Origin: Membranipora membranacea
Lineage: Eukaryota > Bryozoa > Gymnolaemata > Cheilostomatida > Membraniporidae
Direction: 5' to 3'
DNA length: 64,000 nucleotides
Assembly (NCBI GenBank): GCA_914767715.1
Contig: OU612069.1
Location: forward strand, 9,297,387 to 9,361,386
The position numbers were made by a program, and so were the translations under genes. Every line of letters begins with the position of its first letter. Positions within the stretch are counted from its first letter, which is position 1. The notes below the pieces were generated by a model, which was not told the DNA's origin, did not search any database, and was given only the letters and a program-made list of their open reading frames with translations. Shown here one piece after another: positions 48,308-59,545 of this stretch.

Positions 48308-48556
48308 TGCTGAAAATATTCTAATAACCAGTCCTCCTTGTTTATCGTTTTCTGGTGAGAATCGTTGAGAATTTATCATTGGAGTGACGTTATCTCCCCT
48401 GTTTTTATCGCACAATTCATTAAAGAGTCATATCGCAGAAACCACTGAAAGAGGTTGGGAGACCTGAGAAGCGATTATTTGAAAACCATGACTGCGGACC
48501 TCCCACTAAGCGCAAACTGATCATCCAGTCACTGCACTGATGTGTCTCCAATAACT
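48308..48556 (+). repeat. Duplicated segment, copy A, with short conserved frame
   Basis: About 245 bp similar to 49446-49697. After a possible acceptor (CGCAG) a frame reads KPLKEVGRPEKRLFE, then NHDCGPPTKRKLIIQSLH and TGA at about 48538. About half of the codon differences from copy B are silent. It may be the last exon of an unrecognised gene; no upstream exons were identified. Confidence 0.5.
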
Positions 48557-49445
48557 TCTCTGGCAAGATTAGTAGTTTGCAGCAGTTTACCAATCTCTTA
48601 TCTCTTATCTCTTATTTGAGTCAAGATTATTGCTATGCTGAGGTAAAAAAAATCGAATTGTACTCTTAATAGGGAGGTAGCAGTGACGTAAGGAGCAATA
48701 CCTCGGAACAAAGGGAGTCTACCTAAGAATAGGAATAGAAAGCCCTTCAGAATGCTTTGGAATGCCTAGGTTCGTAATTGTATCATTGCAGCACAAATAC
48801 CAGAGCTGCGTCTCCGCAGATAGATTCACAGCTGGCACAGAAAGCTTTGATATAGTCTGTCATCAAAGCCTTAATACACAAAACAGCTTCTCATGTTTCC
48901 GACAAACAGATCAGATACCCAGGGCTGATTCTTCAGATGAGCATTTTGTGTCTGCTGATTCACCCATAAAAAGTGTACCCGTGTTTTAGCTTGGCTATCA
49001 AATAATGAGCTTGCATGGCTGTTGACACCCCTAATTTTAATTTCCTCCACTGTGGATTGATAGATAAGAATATACATGTAAGTTCATTGTTCAGATAACG
49101 ATGAGCCAAAATTCTGATATTTTTTAATTCCTATCAATCAATTCTGCTGTGAAAGTTCCTGGTCAAGACAAAACATCGCTCAAAACTTCAGCCCATGAAT
49201 CAGTTTTACCAAGTGAATATTTTTATGACTATGACGAACTTGGCGGGGCTAATTTAAAATGTATATATTGCCTAAATGTATCTGTTTTTGTTTGATCTCC
49301 ATTTAATTCATAGAATAAAATGATGGTAAAAACAGATACGGAAATTCCTTGTTCTGATAAGCCCAGGCTAAGATAATACATTTATTATCATTTTGAGTCA
49401 TCAATGTCTCAACGGAGGTTTTAGAAATGAGCTACATCTATTTTT

Positions 49446-49700
49446 CCTGAAAATATTCTAATGACCAGGCCTCCCTGTTTATTGAGTAAATCTTGTGACA
49501 GGATTCTGGTGAGAATCGTTGAGAGTGTATCCTCGAAGTGATGTTATCTCCCCTGTTTTTATCGCACATTCCATTAAAGAGTCAGATCGCAAAAAACACT
49601 GAAAGAAGTGGGGAGACCTGAGAAACGATTATTTGACAATCCTAACTGTGGAGCTCCCACTAAGCGCAAACTGATCATCCAGAAACTGCACTGATGTGTC
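49446..49700 (+). repeat. Duplicated segment, copy B
   Basis: Second copy of 48308-48556, about 1.14 kb downstream. The frame reads TLKEVGRPEKRLFD, then NPNCGAPTKRKLIIQKLH and TGA. The acceptor-like CAG of copy A is CAA here, so this copy may not splice. Confidence 0.5.
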
Positions 49701-49960
49701 TCCAACATTGCCTTAATAATAAACCTAGACAGGACACTATACAGCTGAAGTGAGGCACTTAATTGTGGGGCAACGTAACGTCATTGGAAGGTGTAGAAGC
49801 AATGATATCATTGATTTAATGAAGGTTTTTTGTTCATAACTCAATCAATTTTGATCGGACTTTGAACTTTTGGGTTATCCTTCTTTGCGGGACGCGCATA
49901 CGAAGCACCAACCTAGAAGGAGAAACCAGTAGGTAAATGTGCAATCTTGAAGAGATCCTA

Positions 49961-50560
49961 CACTGTAAAAACTAAAGGTACAAACACGGTACAGAAAAAG
50001 GTACATTGAGGGTACCAAAATTTGTGACAACATAGGTACCCTTTTCCGTACCCTTTTGAGGGTACCAGATTGTACCATAATATGTGAAAAGGTACACCTC
50101 AATGTGCTACTTGCGTACCTTCTTGAAGGTACGCTCATGTACCATGTATTTCAAAATGGTACATTATTTTGTACCTTATAATGGTACGAGCATGTACCAT
50201 GATTTCTGAGAAGGTACACTAAAATGCGCCCTTGGCGTACCTTGTTTAGTGGTACGCTCATGTACCATGAGTTATGAAATGGTACAGAATTAGGTACCGT
50301 TTCTAGTACCCTGTTATGGTACGGTCATGTACCATGCTAAGAAAAAGGGTACCTATGTTGTCACAAATTTTTGTACCCTTTCTAGTACCCTTTTAGTACC
50401 ATTTTAAGTACCCTTTCATTGGTACGGTTATGTACCATGCTAGGAAAAAGGGTACCTATGTTGTCACAATTTGTTGTACCCTTTTTAGTTCCCTTTTTAG
50501 TACCCTTTCAATGGTATGGTCATGAACCATATTTTATTCCAGGAACTGTACCCACCGGTA
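49961..50560. promoter_or_regulatory. Left subterminal repeat region of the CACTA-like element
   Basis: More than twenty GGTAC or GTACC motifs in both orientations within 600 bases. They are often arranged as GGTACG-N-CATGTACCAT palindromes, and a longer block GGTACCTATGTTGTCACAA occurs in repeated and inverted form. In plant CACTA elements such arrays bind the transposon's DNA-binding protein. That role here is inferred. Confidence 0.75.
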
Positions 50561-50977
50561 CGTGTTATTATGCAACATGCTGGAATTAGGAATATTATTA
50601 TATTCTGAATTACATAAATGGACAGAGCTAAGATAGGAGACAATTATTTATTTACACTATAATAATTAGTGCTGAAATGAGCAAAGCAATACAAGATAAT
50701 CAATCAATAGACCAAAAAAAGGCATGCCGACTTCCATAGTTCACTGCTGAATAGAAAGGTTAGTGTGTAAGTTTTGTTATTGGGCCTATTCATTGCATTG
50801 AATTGTCAAGGGCATCGGCATGATCTGATATTAGAGGAAAATTGTACTAAATTCTGACCGTAGACAGCTTAATCATAATAAAAGGCATAAAAAATTACAA
50901 GAAATGCAAAAAAAAGAGTTGTTTTGTGATAAAATTTTTACTCCAGGCTATTCCATAACAGTAGACAAAGACTCAAG

Positions 50978-53900
50978 TTAATAAAACGATGCAGAAAGCG
51001 ACAACTTATCGATAAGAGTTGTGACTGCTGCCACTTTGATTTTTGACTTACATTTTAAGCCTGCACAATATTCTAGCAGGGTCATACAGCTTTTTGGCTG
51101 GTAATGTATTGCCAGAATATGGTGCAGGCTGAAGAATGCAGCAAGAGCTTCTGCCGGTGTCGACCTCTGAATAATCTCAGTTCTGTTGAGCGATATGGTG
51201 ATGCTGTTCTTGTGTATTACTAGCACCAGCTTCTTGGACACATCTTGCAGCTGCAAAAGAATCACACAGAAAATGTTAATATGTAACAAAAACTCACGTC
51301 CATTTATAGTCTCGATACCCTGTGATACCGTGTGAGAAACCTTGATGTTGTTTGTTTTTTTTTGTGTCAGTATCAGTACGGGTCTACGGACTGGATCATG
51401 ATGGGGCACAGGAGCATTTGAGGTCGGATGCTCTTTTTGACACCACCGTGACACGCCGGGAATCAAACACAAGACCCATGCCTTACCCATTGCGCCACAA
51501 AAAACTACAAATAAGTGTTGTTGATACATAATAAGCCTTTGCCAAAGAGGCATAACAGAGACTGTGTGAGTGAAAGGTTATAACATGTACCTTTTTATCT
51601 AACCAGGTAATATAAGTATTCAAACACACTTGCCCCTTCTAAAAATCAGGGTTATTTGGGAAGCGATGCAACGAACCATTTCCATCGAAACTGTGACAGA
51701 AAAATAATCAATTCAAAGTTCCTTGTTTGTCAGAAACACTAGATATGATATACACAAACTTACATCTTCTTTCTCATAGTAGAGGTGATTCTGAATTTCT
51801 CCTAAACTTAAGGGCAACAGCATCAGGCCCAATGTACTGAGAGACATATCATCATCTATAAACAGAAATATGACTGACATAAAACTATGAAACAAAGTGC
51901 CCTACACATGTTTAGTATTACCAGCTCATTTACCACTCTCAGGGTGTTCAATTTTTACCATGGGTGCTTTTTGGTACATTCACATTTAAGTGAGTAATTA
52001 TTGCGATTGGATGCATCTTAATCCTTCACCCAATAATCCTATATCCTATCCCAAAATACAATTCAGATCAGGTTGACTATTTAGTATAATTGATATCTAA
52101 CTGCTCATCCTGGGATCTCTGATTGATGTTGCATTGTGGGAATGGTGTTGGTCTGCTCTATTAGATCATTTTTATCTGAAAAAAAATAGCTACCTTGTCC
52201 TTGATGTTTCTTTAAATAGGGCTGAGCTTTCTTGTATTCTTTTAGCATAGTTTGGAAAGCCTTGCCCAACGTAACCAGCAACTTCTCAACTCCTGTCTCA
52301 AACACTTGGGAGGCTGGACACCTTCCCATTCCCAATCCACACTCAACAGCCGCCAGTTTGAGAGCTTCAGTGTACATCTGCAATAAAAAAAGGCAAATAA
52401 ATACATTATAGCTTATTTGTCATTGAATTGTAAGCGTAATTGACCCTTACTGTCAAGGGGGTTATTGGAATTATACTCATTGCAATAAGGGTACAACAAG
52501 TCAAGACGCCATAGTAATGAGTATCTCAAAACATTGGATGGAACAGTCGCAATCACTTGACAGTGGTCCTCAGTCACATTTAAAAGGGACAGACTTACGT
52601 GCTCAGTTGTGAACAAGTCAGGCCATTTCCTCATCTCTGACACTGGATCGAGAACTGCAGCAATAATGCTCTGCATCCGCATCTCCCGTGTTCTGGCCAG
52701 CATTTCATGCACTTCCTCGCTCTCTGGTGCAGTCTGGACATATTCGATCTCCGTATCGGCGGCTGCAGCACTAGGAACCTAAAAATATAGCCACAGTTAT
52801 TGATGAACTTGAATGTTGTAATACGTTTGTTGCGTAGCAGCATTATTGCATTGCCACAAGATTCTGATTCCGTTTACCCAATTCAGACAGTGTGAGGCAC
52901 TAGCTTTTGTATATTGACAAGTGATAACAGATATAATTTGCTGTACCTTGCTTCTTTTCACCGGTGATGGCGGCGGAATAGCTTCTGCAGCAGCACTGGA
53001 TGTAATCGTCGACCTTTTCTTGGCAGTAGTATATTTTTGCCTCATCTCTAATACCTCAGGGCTCACCAGGTTCTTCCGATAGTCTTTGAACTTTCGTTTG
53101 AGCTTCTTCCTCCAAAAATCGCTGTGTGGTGAGAAAATCATTATTGTTCAGAGCGAACCAGTTTCTCCATGAACAGGTTTTGATTTTTGAGTACAGACAT
53201 GTTAGATGACATGAAGTGAAGCTGATACTGGTAACTCTAAGCTGCTTACTCAAGAATTTAAAACTTTCAGATGACTGGTAATGATTCGTTTAATTGAAGC
53301 AATACCTCAGAAACATGCATTTTCTGACATAATATAATGATGGCATACTTACATTCCGGTACAGGATGCGCTGTCATCAGCGAGAAATGGGTATTTATGT
53401 ATTAATGATTCACATACGTGCTCGTACTGCCTCGCTGTTGGATACCTACAGAGGAGAATGTAAGTTCTTTGGTTAATCTATTGTGTTGGTTGAGCTCTAA
53501 TCACATGTAAATCAGACAACTGAAAATAACGGGGTCTTCACTCGTTTTTGAATTTATAGTATATACAACTAAATAGGACAAATATTTCATTGTAAAGATG
53601 GCGTATACCTAAATCCTTCAGGACCAATAAAAATAAAATATGTATAGCAATTTTGTTTGAATATCCTTACAATTATTAAAATGGTAAGCTAAATGGGCTA
53701 TCACCAGATCATACTGAAACTGGCATTAGTACCACATCCACAAGAATTACATTGTTGGCGGAAAGGTTAATGCTGAAAAATCCTGAACATTACAAAATAA
53801 CAACTCACGCTGAATCTGTAGGGAAAAACTTAAGCATGTCCTCGTGAAGTATACGAATGATTGTGCTCATCAGCCTCTCGTGTAGTTTCGTGTTTTCTTT

Positions 53901-54812
53901 CAGCGAGCACAGCTGGGTCCTCAGTCGATCCGGAAATTCAGGAATGGTGTACATAGAGGGCCAAGTTATAACTGGTGTAGGTACTACGATACCTGAATCA
54001 AGTCTAAAAAATAAAAAAAACAACTGAATAGCAAATTGTTAATTCAAAAAGTAATATTTCTTGGAAGCTAGGGCTGAGGCTTGTTATTGATTTCAAACTG
54101 TTCTGTGATAATAAAAACATCTTTGTTGCGACTCAAAGATGGTTAGTATAATGTGAATATATTTAGCAGCTCATCAGGCCAGATCGCAAGCTGACACTGG
54201 AGCACTGGGCTACAAATTGGAATGCACCAGTTGAGACTTTCAAAAAAGGTCTGGATTTACTCAAATGACAAGCAGATTGAGCAAAAGTAAATTTCATCTG
54301 ATAACAGATTTTGAAGGGAAAATGCATACCTGTCTGCTCCAGAAGTCATTACTGTTGGAACCACAAACACCTTCTCTTCCTTATCCAAAATATCGAATAC
54401 TGCTGAGTCTTCTATCTCTGTCCCATCGCTGATCTCAAGCCTAACCATTGTCAAGCTGAATGCAGTTTTCACTGTAACCAAGAGAAAAAATGTTAAGTAC
54501 TCCTGATATAGGTTGTAACTGATTCACACTTTTAAATGCCATATATTATGATTGTGCAACGACTTTGTCACCAAGGTACAAGAATGAGCAAAAAGTCTGA
54601 ACTGTAAATGCTAAGACTGTCCAATGAGTTCATTGGACTGTCATATGAAAAGAAGAAATTGTTTTCAGTGTTGTGAAGTGCTATGTATACATGTGTAACA
54701 ACCTCTAAATATTATAAAATATACCTTTATCTTTGAATTCTTGGAAATCCTTAGCAACAATAAACTTCTTAACGGTTTCATCCCTACTCCACACTTTTCT
54801 TGTTAAACTCAT
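50978..54812 (-). CDS. Companion protein of the CACTA-like element (SAMD3-like family)
   Basis: Nine minus-strand exons join in phase to 474 codons including the stop: 54812-54725, 54471-54330, 54003-53809, 53445-53353, 53121-52947, 52778-52599, 52377-52194, 51855-51764, 51250-50978. The first 75 residues resemble a PB1-like fold (KFIVAKDFQEFKDKV, LEISDGTEIEDSAVFDIL). Next comes the block YPTARQYEHVCESLIHKYPF with FWRKKLKRKFKDYRK, familiar from proteins annotated sterile alpha motif domain-containing 3-like in fish and invertebrates. A basic stretch (KKRS, PVKRSK) suggests nuclear import. The C terminus has a hydrophobic LAAFFSLHHILAIHY block. No SAM domain is evident. By position it may be the DNA-binding or regulatory partner of the transposase, as TnpA is in En/Spm. 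The ATG lies 2 bases after an acceptor. Confidence 0.8.
51361..51490 (-). repeat. tRNA-derived SINE-like insertion inside the transposon
   Basis: On the minus strand, TGGCGCAATGGGTAAGGC (A-box-like) is followed by TTTGATTCCCGGCG (B-box-like) and about 80 bases of tail ending near an A-rich run. It lies in the last intron of the companion gene, so it arrived after, or travelled with, the CACTA-like element. Confidence 0.55.
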
Positions 54813-54877
54813 ATCTACAATAACAAAATTTTATAAAATGAATTAGCTACATCCGCAGGCAGTGGTACTTGGTGTTA

Positions 54878-57373
54878 TTAATACTTTGCTGGTAGTGCAC
54901 ACAATAAAACATGGATGTTTCCATGGATAGTGTAGCAAAGGGCGGGAGTTCTCACATACAGAGATGACAGATCCTGAAATACAAGGCTTGGGCGTGCAGA
55001 ACATATATATGTCCATGTACAATCATCGAACTTAGTTGGTATAATTTCAGTTCCACCTAGATACCACTTGCTGCGGATGTTTACAATGTACTCAACTTTG
55101 TAAAAAAGTGGAATGTCCTCATGAACCATTCCTGAGATTAATACACATCCTTTGGAATACTTGCATCCATTGGCCATTACCCAAGATGCATCAAAAACTG
55201 AATCCTCTTCAAAATATCCCACATTTGCTGCATCTTTGATACGATTACAGATATCCTCAGGGAAGTCTGATAGTGACTTTCTATGACCTGGACCACAAAC
55301 ACCATTGCCAGTAGGAACAAAGCTATCTGATGACATTAGCACAGCATGCAACGTCTGACATCTTGTTGACAAGGTTTTAGTCAGGTTTTTGAAATTCTTT
55401 AGCTTTCGTGTGAGGTCTTTGAAGTATTGATGTTTGCCTTCAAATCGCATGGTCCAATACCTCCTTGGGGGGCCAAACATGTCAATAAGACGAGGGTAGT
55501 GGATCAGAAAATGACATTTGGGTGTCAGTCTGCCAGGCGCCAAATCATTGAAAAGTTTATTATGGGTAGCTATCAGGTTAGCTAAGTAACCTAAGTTGTC
55601 CCTTGGAACACAATCTGCAAGTAAAATCTCACCAATTTCCCTACACTTAACCAACAGGCGCCATGCCTTGTTATCACTGCCTACCACAATCTCAGTACCT
55701 AGGATGAGTGGAAGATGGACAAGCAAGCACCATTTTTGGGATCCTGTTCCTTTGAACTTGCCATCTTTCAGGTTCTGGCCTGTAATGTCCATATTATATG
55801 GATTCAAATGAGAGTTACTCAGCTTGTACCTAAAACCTTTAATCAGCCGATTAATTCTAGTCAAGGTTATTATTCCAGCATCTTTCAGTTGACTGAGCAC
55901 AATAGAGATAACAAGGGGGACGACACCCTCAAGGAAGTCATGGAACACATCTGGTAACAGCATACGAGTCAGATCAATACTCTGGGCATGTAACCTAAAT
56001 AGGATCGAATCAGTCTTAACACCACATGGATCAGAATCAGCAGCGGCTTCCAACGACCGCAAATTATCCACAATAGTTTCTGGAGTCCTTAGGTGACACT
56101 GATTTTCCAATAATTTATTTGAAAGCTCTCCGTATCGACAATGACAGAAACGACATATATGACCAGACGAAAAATTTGTTTGGTAACCCCCTAAAGCATG
56201 AGCTGATAAATTGTCTCCACAGAAAGCCAACAAACGGACAGACAACTCCCTACCAGTCTCAAGGATGATGGGATTGGCCACTAAGTCATTTAGCTCATCA
56301 ATGAGCGGTTTGAAAATCTTTCCATAGCCATAGATTTTTCTCAAAGCATCAGGAATAAGCCCATACAAAAATATATGACGAGACTGTGATCTCATGTTCG
56401 GTGGGAGGCATGCCAGTGTGAAATAAACAGCGCAGACTTTATGTTTGATTCTAAAAGCACCTATTGGATTGCATACCTCAAGCTCATCTGTGTAAAATAT
56501 AAGATCTAGCGTATTGGAAACGGCGGTGAATGCTGTTCCATCAACAAAGTCTCTCAATATTGATTCATGAGGCTGAACTGACATATAGCTTAGGATCTCT
56601 GATAGCACGTTTTCGTTGGCTGTCAGTGCACGTAACGTTTTACGGAGAGGAATAATATGCATATCTAAAGACTTTCTGTTTTCGGTGGCAATGTCTTCAT
56701 CAAGCGGGGAGATTCGATGGGCAACTGGAGCTACATAGTATGGGCTCTTCTCAATATACTGAGTAACATGCCAATCACTGCTTACATTGGAGAATAAACT
56801 CTCAAAATATTGATCCCCTAATATTTGACTCTGTTCAGGTGACAATGTTACATTGCCGACTAGCTCTGTGAAAAATCCTTGGAACACTGATGCTATTTCA
56901 GAAAATATCCCTCTCGCTGTGGATTTTGGTAACATGTATTGTTCCTGCGCTTTGATAAATGTATTGGTGATTGCATCAGATGTTATTTGATGTAATTCTG
57001 ATAGATTTCTACATTGATTTTTATCAGGAACTTCAGAATTTTCAGTCACAACATTTTGAGTGGTTTCACATTCAAAATCAAACTCAAACTCAGGCTGCGT
57101 TAACATATATTGCTCACGGTGTTCTTGTTGAACAATTTCCCCCTCATGCAAGACCGAATCATTGGATGAAATGCCACTTTGCTGCCTGGTAGCATCCCTG
57201 TGTTTTCTGTAACCATGAACTCTGAAGCTAGCGCTGCTTGTAAAAGTTTGACAGCAACCGTCAATTCCACAAGTAATTATAAATGGCTCTCCAGAATGAT
57301 TGGTTGCCAGATGTGTGCAAAGGCGCCTAAAACTCAAGCAAGATATGCCACACAGACTACATGTAAACCTCAT
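54878..57373 (-). CDS. CACTA/EnSpm-like transposase with N-terminal C2H2 fingers
   Basis: A single uninterrupted minus-strand frame of 831 aa from the ATG at 57373; an in-frame GTG at 57400 extends it but is less likely. Two C2H2-like fingers open the protein: CSLCGISCLSFRRLCTH, and CGIDGCCQTF with HGYRKH. The core resembles transposases of the CACTA/TNP2 kind. It has FYTDELEVCNPIGAFR, VYFTLACLPP, then PLIDELNDLV, AFCGDNLSAHALGGY with CRFCHC, LPDVFHDFLEGVVP, and MRFEGKHQYFKDLTRK near residue 670. Candidate catalytic acids are the D of TDELE, the D of CGDN and the E of RFEGKH; these are inferred, not proven. No internal stops or frameshifts. It lies within the first intron of the companion transcript if that is spliced from 57419 to 54814. 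Confidence 0.85.
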   Translation of the reverse strand: MRFTCSLCGISCLSFRRLCTHLATNHSGEPFIITCGIDGCCQTFTSSASFRVHGYRKHRDATRQQSGISSNDSVLHEGEIVQQEHREQYMLTQPEFEFDFECETTQNVVTENSEVPDKNQCRNLSELHQITSDAITNTFIKAQEQYMLPKSTARGIFSEIASVFQGFFTELVGNVTLSPEQSQILGDQYFESLFSNVSSDWHVTQYIEKSPYYVAPVAHRISPLDEDIATENRKSLDMHIIPLRKTLRALTANENVLSEILSYMSVQPHESILRDFVDGTAFTAVSNTLDLIFYTDELEVCNPIGAFRIKHKVCAVYFTLACLPPNMRSQSRHIFLYGLIPDALRKIYGYGKIFKPLIDELNDLVANPIILETGRELSVRLLAFCGDNLSAHALGGYQTNFSSGHICRFCHCRYGELSNKLLENQCHLRTPETIVDNLRSLEAAADSDPCGVKTDSILFRLHAQSIDLTRMLLPDVFHDFLEGVVPLVISIVLSQLKDAGIITLTRINRLIKGFRYKLSNSHLNPYNMDITGQNLKDGKFKGTGSQKWCLLVHLPLILGTEIVVGSDNKAWRLLVKCREIGEILLADCVPRDNLGYLANLIATHNKLFNDLAPGRLTPKCHFLIHYPRLIDMFGPPRRYWTMRFEGKHQYFKDLTRKLKNFKNLTKTLSTRCQTLHAVLMSSDSFVPTGNGVCGPGHRKSLSDFPEDICNRIKDAANVGYFEEDSVFDASWVMANGCKYSKGCVLISGMVHEDIPLFYKVEYIVNIRSKWYLGGTEIIPTKFDDCTWTYICSARPSLVFQDLSSLYVRTPALCYTIHGNIHVLLCALPAKY

Positions 57374-57418
57374 TGAGAAGAATGATACTGGTACGGTCAC
57401 ATTATAAGAATAACTTAC

Positions 57419-57540
57419 CGATCTCTTTGCTGGATATTCACTGTAAATCTGTAATTGTGTGAGTTTCAGTGGTGTTCTCTGTGTGCTCTCTCTCTCTCTG
57501 AATGCTTATAGCCAAGTAATGCTTAGTAAGAATTATATCA
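57419..57540 (-). other. Candidate shared untranslated first exon of the transposon
   Basis: On the minus strand a strong donor (GATCG|GTAAGTTA, GT at 57418-57417) lies 45 bases before the transposase ATG. Splicing from here to the acceptor TTGTTATTGTAG (ending at 54815) would remove the entire transposase frame and place the companion ATG two bases into the next exon. Unspliced RNA would expose the transposase frame. A CT run (57483-57497) lies within this exon. Confidence 0.5.
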
Positions 57541-57543
57541 GTT

Positions 57544-57552
57544 CTATATAAC
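57544..57552 (-). promoter_or_regulatory. Possible TATA box of the transposon
   Basis: The minus strand reads GGGTTATATAGAAC, a TATA-like element about 130 bases upstream of the putative first-exon donor and 170 bases upstream of the transposase ATG. Spacing is compatible with transcription of both element genes. Confidence 0.35.
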
Positions 57553-58312
57553 CCCTCTCATTCATTCAAAGATTGGGATGGTCATTTGTATAAACAAGAC
57601 TCCACTAATGATCAAACACATAGTTATGAAAACCCGCAATATATTTGTTTTGACAGCAAAGGATTATCTTGTTTTGGTTTTATTCAACCAACATGTTGAC
57701 TGATTCATGGACGAACAAAAAGAAATTCACTGGAAGAATCTCACGCTAACCTACAATATAATTGCTCTGACCCGGAATGTTTACTATATTTTGGTTGTAC
57801 TCAACCAACATGTTGACTAATTCATGGCTGAACAAATAGAAATTCACGGGAAGTAGCTCTCACTATCTGATAAATTTGTGAGATGCTAAATAATATGAAT
57901 AGAGCCATGAAGAGATCTGGTAAGCCTTTTCATAAATACTATGATAAAGGATGTGCAGTAATTCACGTTTCCATGCAGCTGTTGCCAACCAGTTTGATTA
58001 TAATGAGGTTTAAATGTTAATACAGGTACATCTTTTAATTCCTGTACAAAAATATCCTCTATACTGCCATTTTACACATTGCAGAATATACACTGAATAA
58101 GATAGTGTTTTTAAATTCTAATTGCCCAGCGACAATATTCAGTACCATTACACTTCGAAAAGTACTTAGACAACAACACTAATATTTTTGCATAAAATAA
58201 GCACATACATATTATACATTATGTTTAATTTAGACCAGTTAATACCAGCCAGCCAGCCAGGCATTCGCTCCATAAGTTCTAAATTTATTGCCTACAAGTT
58301 ACAAGGTCCTAA

Positions 58313-58623
58313 CCCATTTTTGTCCCATTTATGTACCATGAGACGTGTACCACAGTTGTACCTTTCCTGGACCTTTATGGCCATTTCTGTACCTTTTTCT
58401 AACTTGTACCCTTTATAACACTTTCATGGACCATATTCGTACCTCTTCAGAGGGTTACTCGGCACAATTCCAGAAGATGGTACATGATTGTACCATTTCA
58501 ACTGACATGTACCCCAATTAAGATGAATTGTACCCTCTAGGTACCATCTAACGCCACTTTAATGTACCCAGCAGAAGTCTGTACCTTTTTTGTACCATTA
58601 TAGTACCTTTAGTTTTTACAGTG
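58313..58623. promoter_or_regulatory. Right subterminal repeat region of the CACTA-like element
   Basis: About fifteen GTACC/GGTAC motifs in roughly 310 bases, ending in the terminal repeat. The motif matches that of the left end, in mixed orientation. Likely transposase or companion-protein binding sites by analogy with plant CACTA elements. Confidence 0.7.
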
Positions 58624-59481
58624 TATGAAAATTTATTTCGAGATCAAATGATTGGTATTTGATTTACTTGCGATTTTCAATTCCTTTAGCTGGTTAAATT
58701 GCACAACTACTTCAACCTGTAGCACACAGCCAAAAAACACAGTCAAATGGATAATTCAGGAACCTCCAATACAACAAAATGCTTTACATTCAGCTTTCAG
58801 ACCAACGTCAATGTAGTTATTGTAGTATACTTCAGCAGACATTGACAGACCGATAACGAGGCTCAGTATCAGGTTTCCTTTTATTGGACGCCATGGTTAG
58901 CCTCTGGCGGCAGGGCTTCAGTGTATCACCAGGGACAGATCAAATCTGCAAATATATATCAGGCGTTACAAGCAATACAAACTGGAACAGGTTGTATATA
59001 GTTCCACAAGCTGCAATTTTTATTAGACCTACACAAATGTTATTGTAATGCTTACTAAGTTAAAGTTAAAGTTGAATGTTTTGTGATGTGACAATACGCC
59101 ATGAGCTAATGGCCAGACGGCGATCTGTTCCCAAGGAGCTCATGGCAAAGAGTAAATCATTATAGTACATTTAGATAATGAGCAATTGAACAATGAACAA
59201 ATTAACAATGCATTTTTATGGTAAGTTTTCACATTAGATAGCTTGAGAATATGCTTATGTGATTAGTTATATTTATCAGTGATAAACTGCTACTTTGCTG
59301 AACGTTGCAGTTATCATATTGAGCCTTAATCCTGACAGTCAGTTAAAAAGCAGGGAGGGGGCATAGGCCTGTAGTTGCCTTAACTGTTGATAGAAGTGCT
59401 ACTGACACGTACAGTTTATGTACTGAGTGGTGTGCAGAAGTAGACCTATACTCATAGGCATATTAAGTTACAAGCATGCAT

Positions 59482-59545
59482 AATTTGCCCATGTCCAGTA
59501 TCAACCTACCCCACCCCCCTGGACATGGACAAATTATCTATGCTT
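59482..59545. repeat. Short hairpin
   Basis: AATTTGCCCATGTCCAG and CTGGACATGGACAAATT form an imperfect stem around a C-rich loop. The CATGTCCA...ATCAACC segment resembles part of the larger inverted repeat that starts at 59991. Confidence 0.55.

Larger units (their letters stand above)
49961..58623 (-). mobile_element. Complete CACTA/EnSpm-like DNA transposon, 8,663 bp
   Basis: The left end begins CACTGTAAAAACTAAAGGTA and the right end is its exact inverted complement, ending TTTTTACAGTG at 58623. Both are flanked by TA (49959-49960 and 58624-58625), consistent with a 2-bp target duplication. Each end continues into several hundred bases of GGTAC/GTACC repeats, as in the subterminal regions of CACTA elements. 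Two minus-strand genes lie inside: an intact transposase-like frame (54878-57373) and a nine-exon companion (50978-54812). The intact frames and perfect termini suggest recent activity. Assignment to EnSpm is from the CACTG ends, subterminal repeats and transposase layout; it was not confirmed by search. Confidence 0.88.

Noticed and set aside
57374-57400. Transposase start at the GTG at 57400
   Set aside because: GTG is an unlikely animal start; the ATG at 57373 begins just before the first zinc finger.
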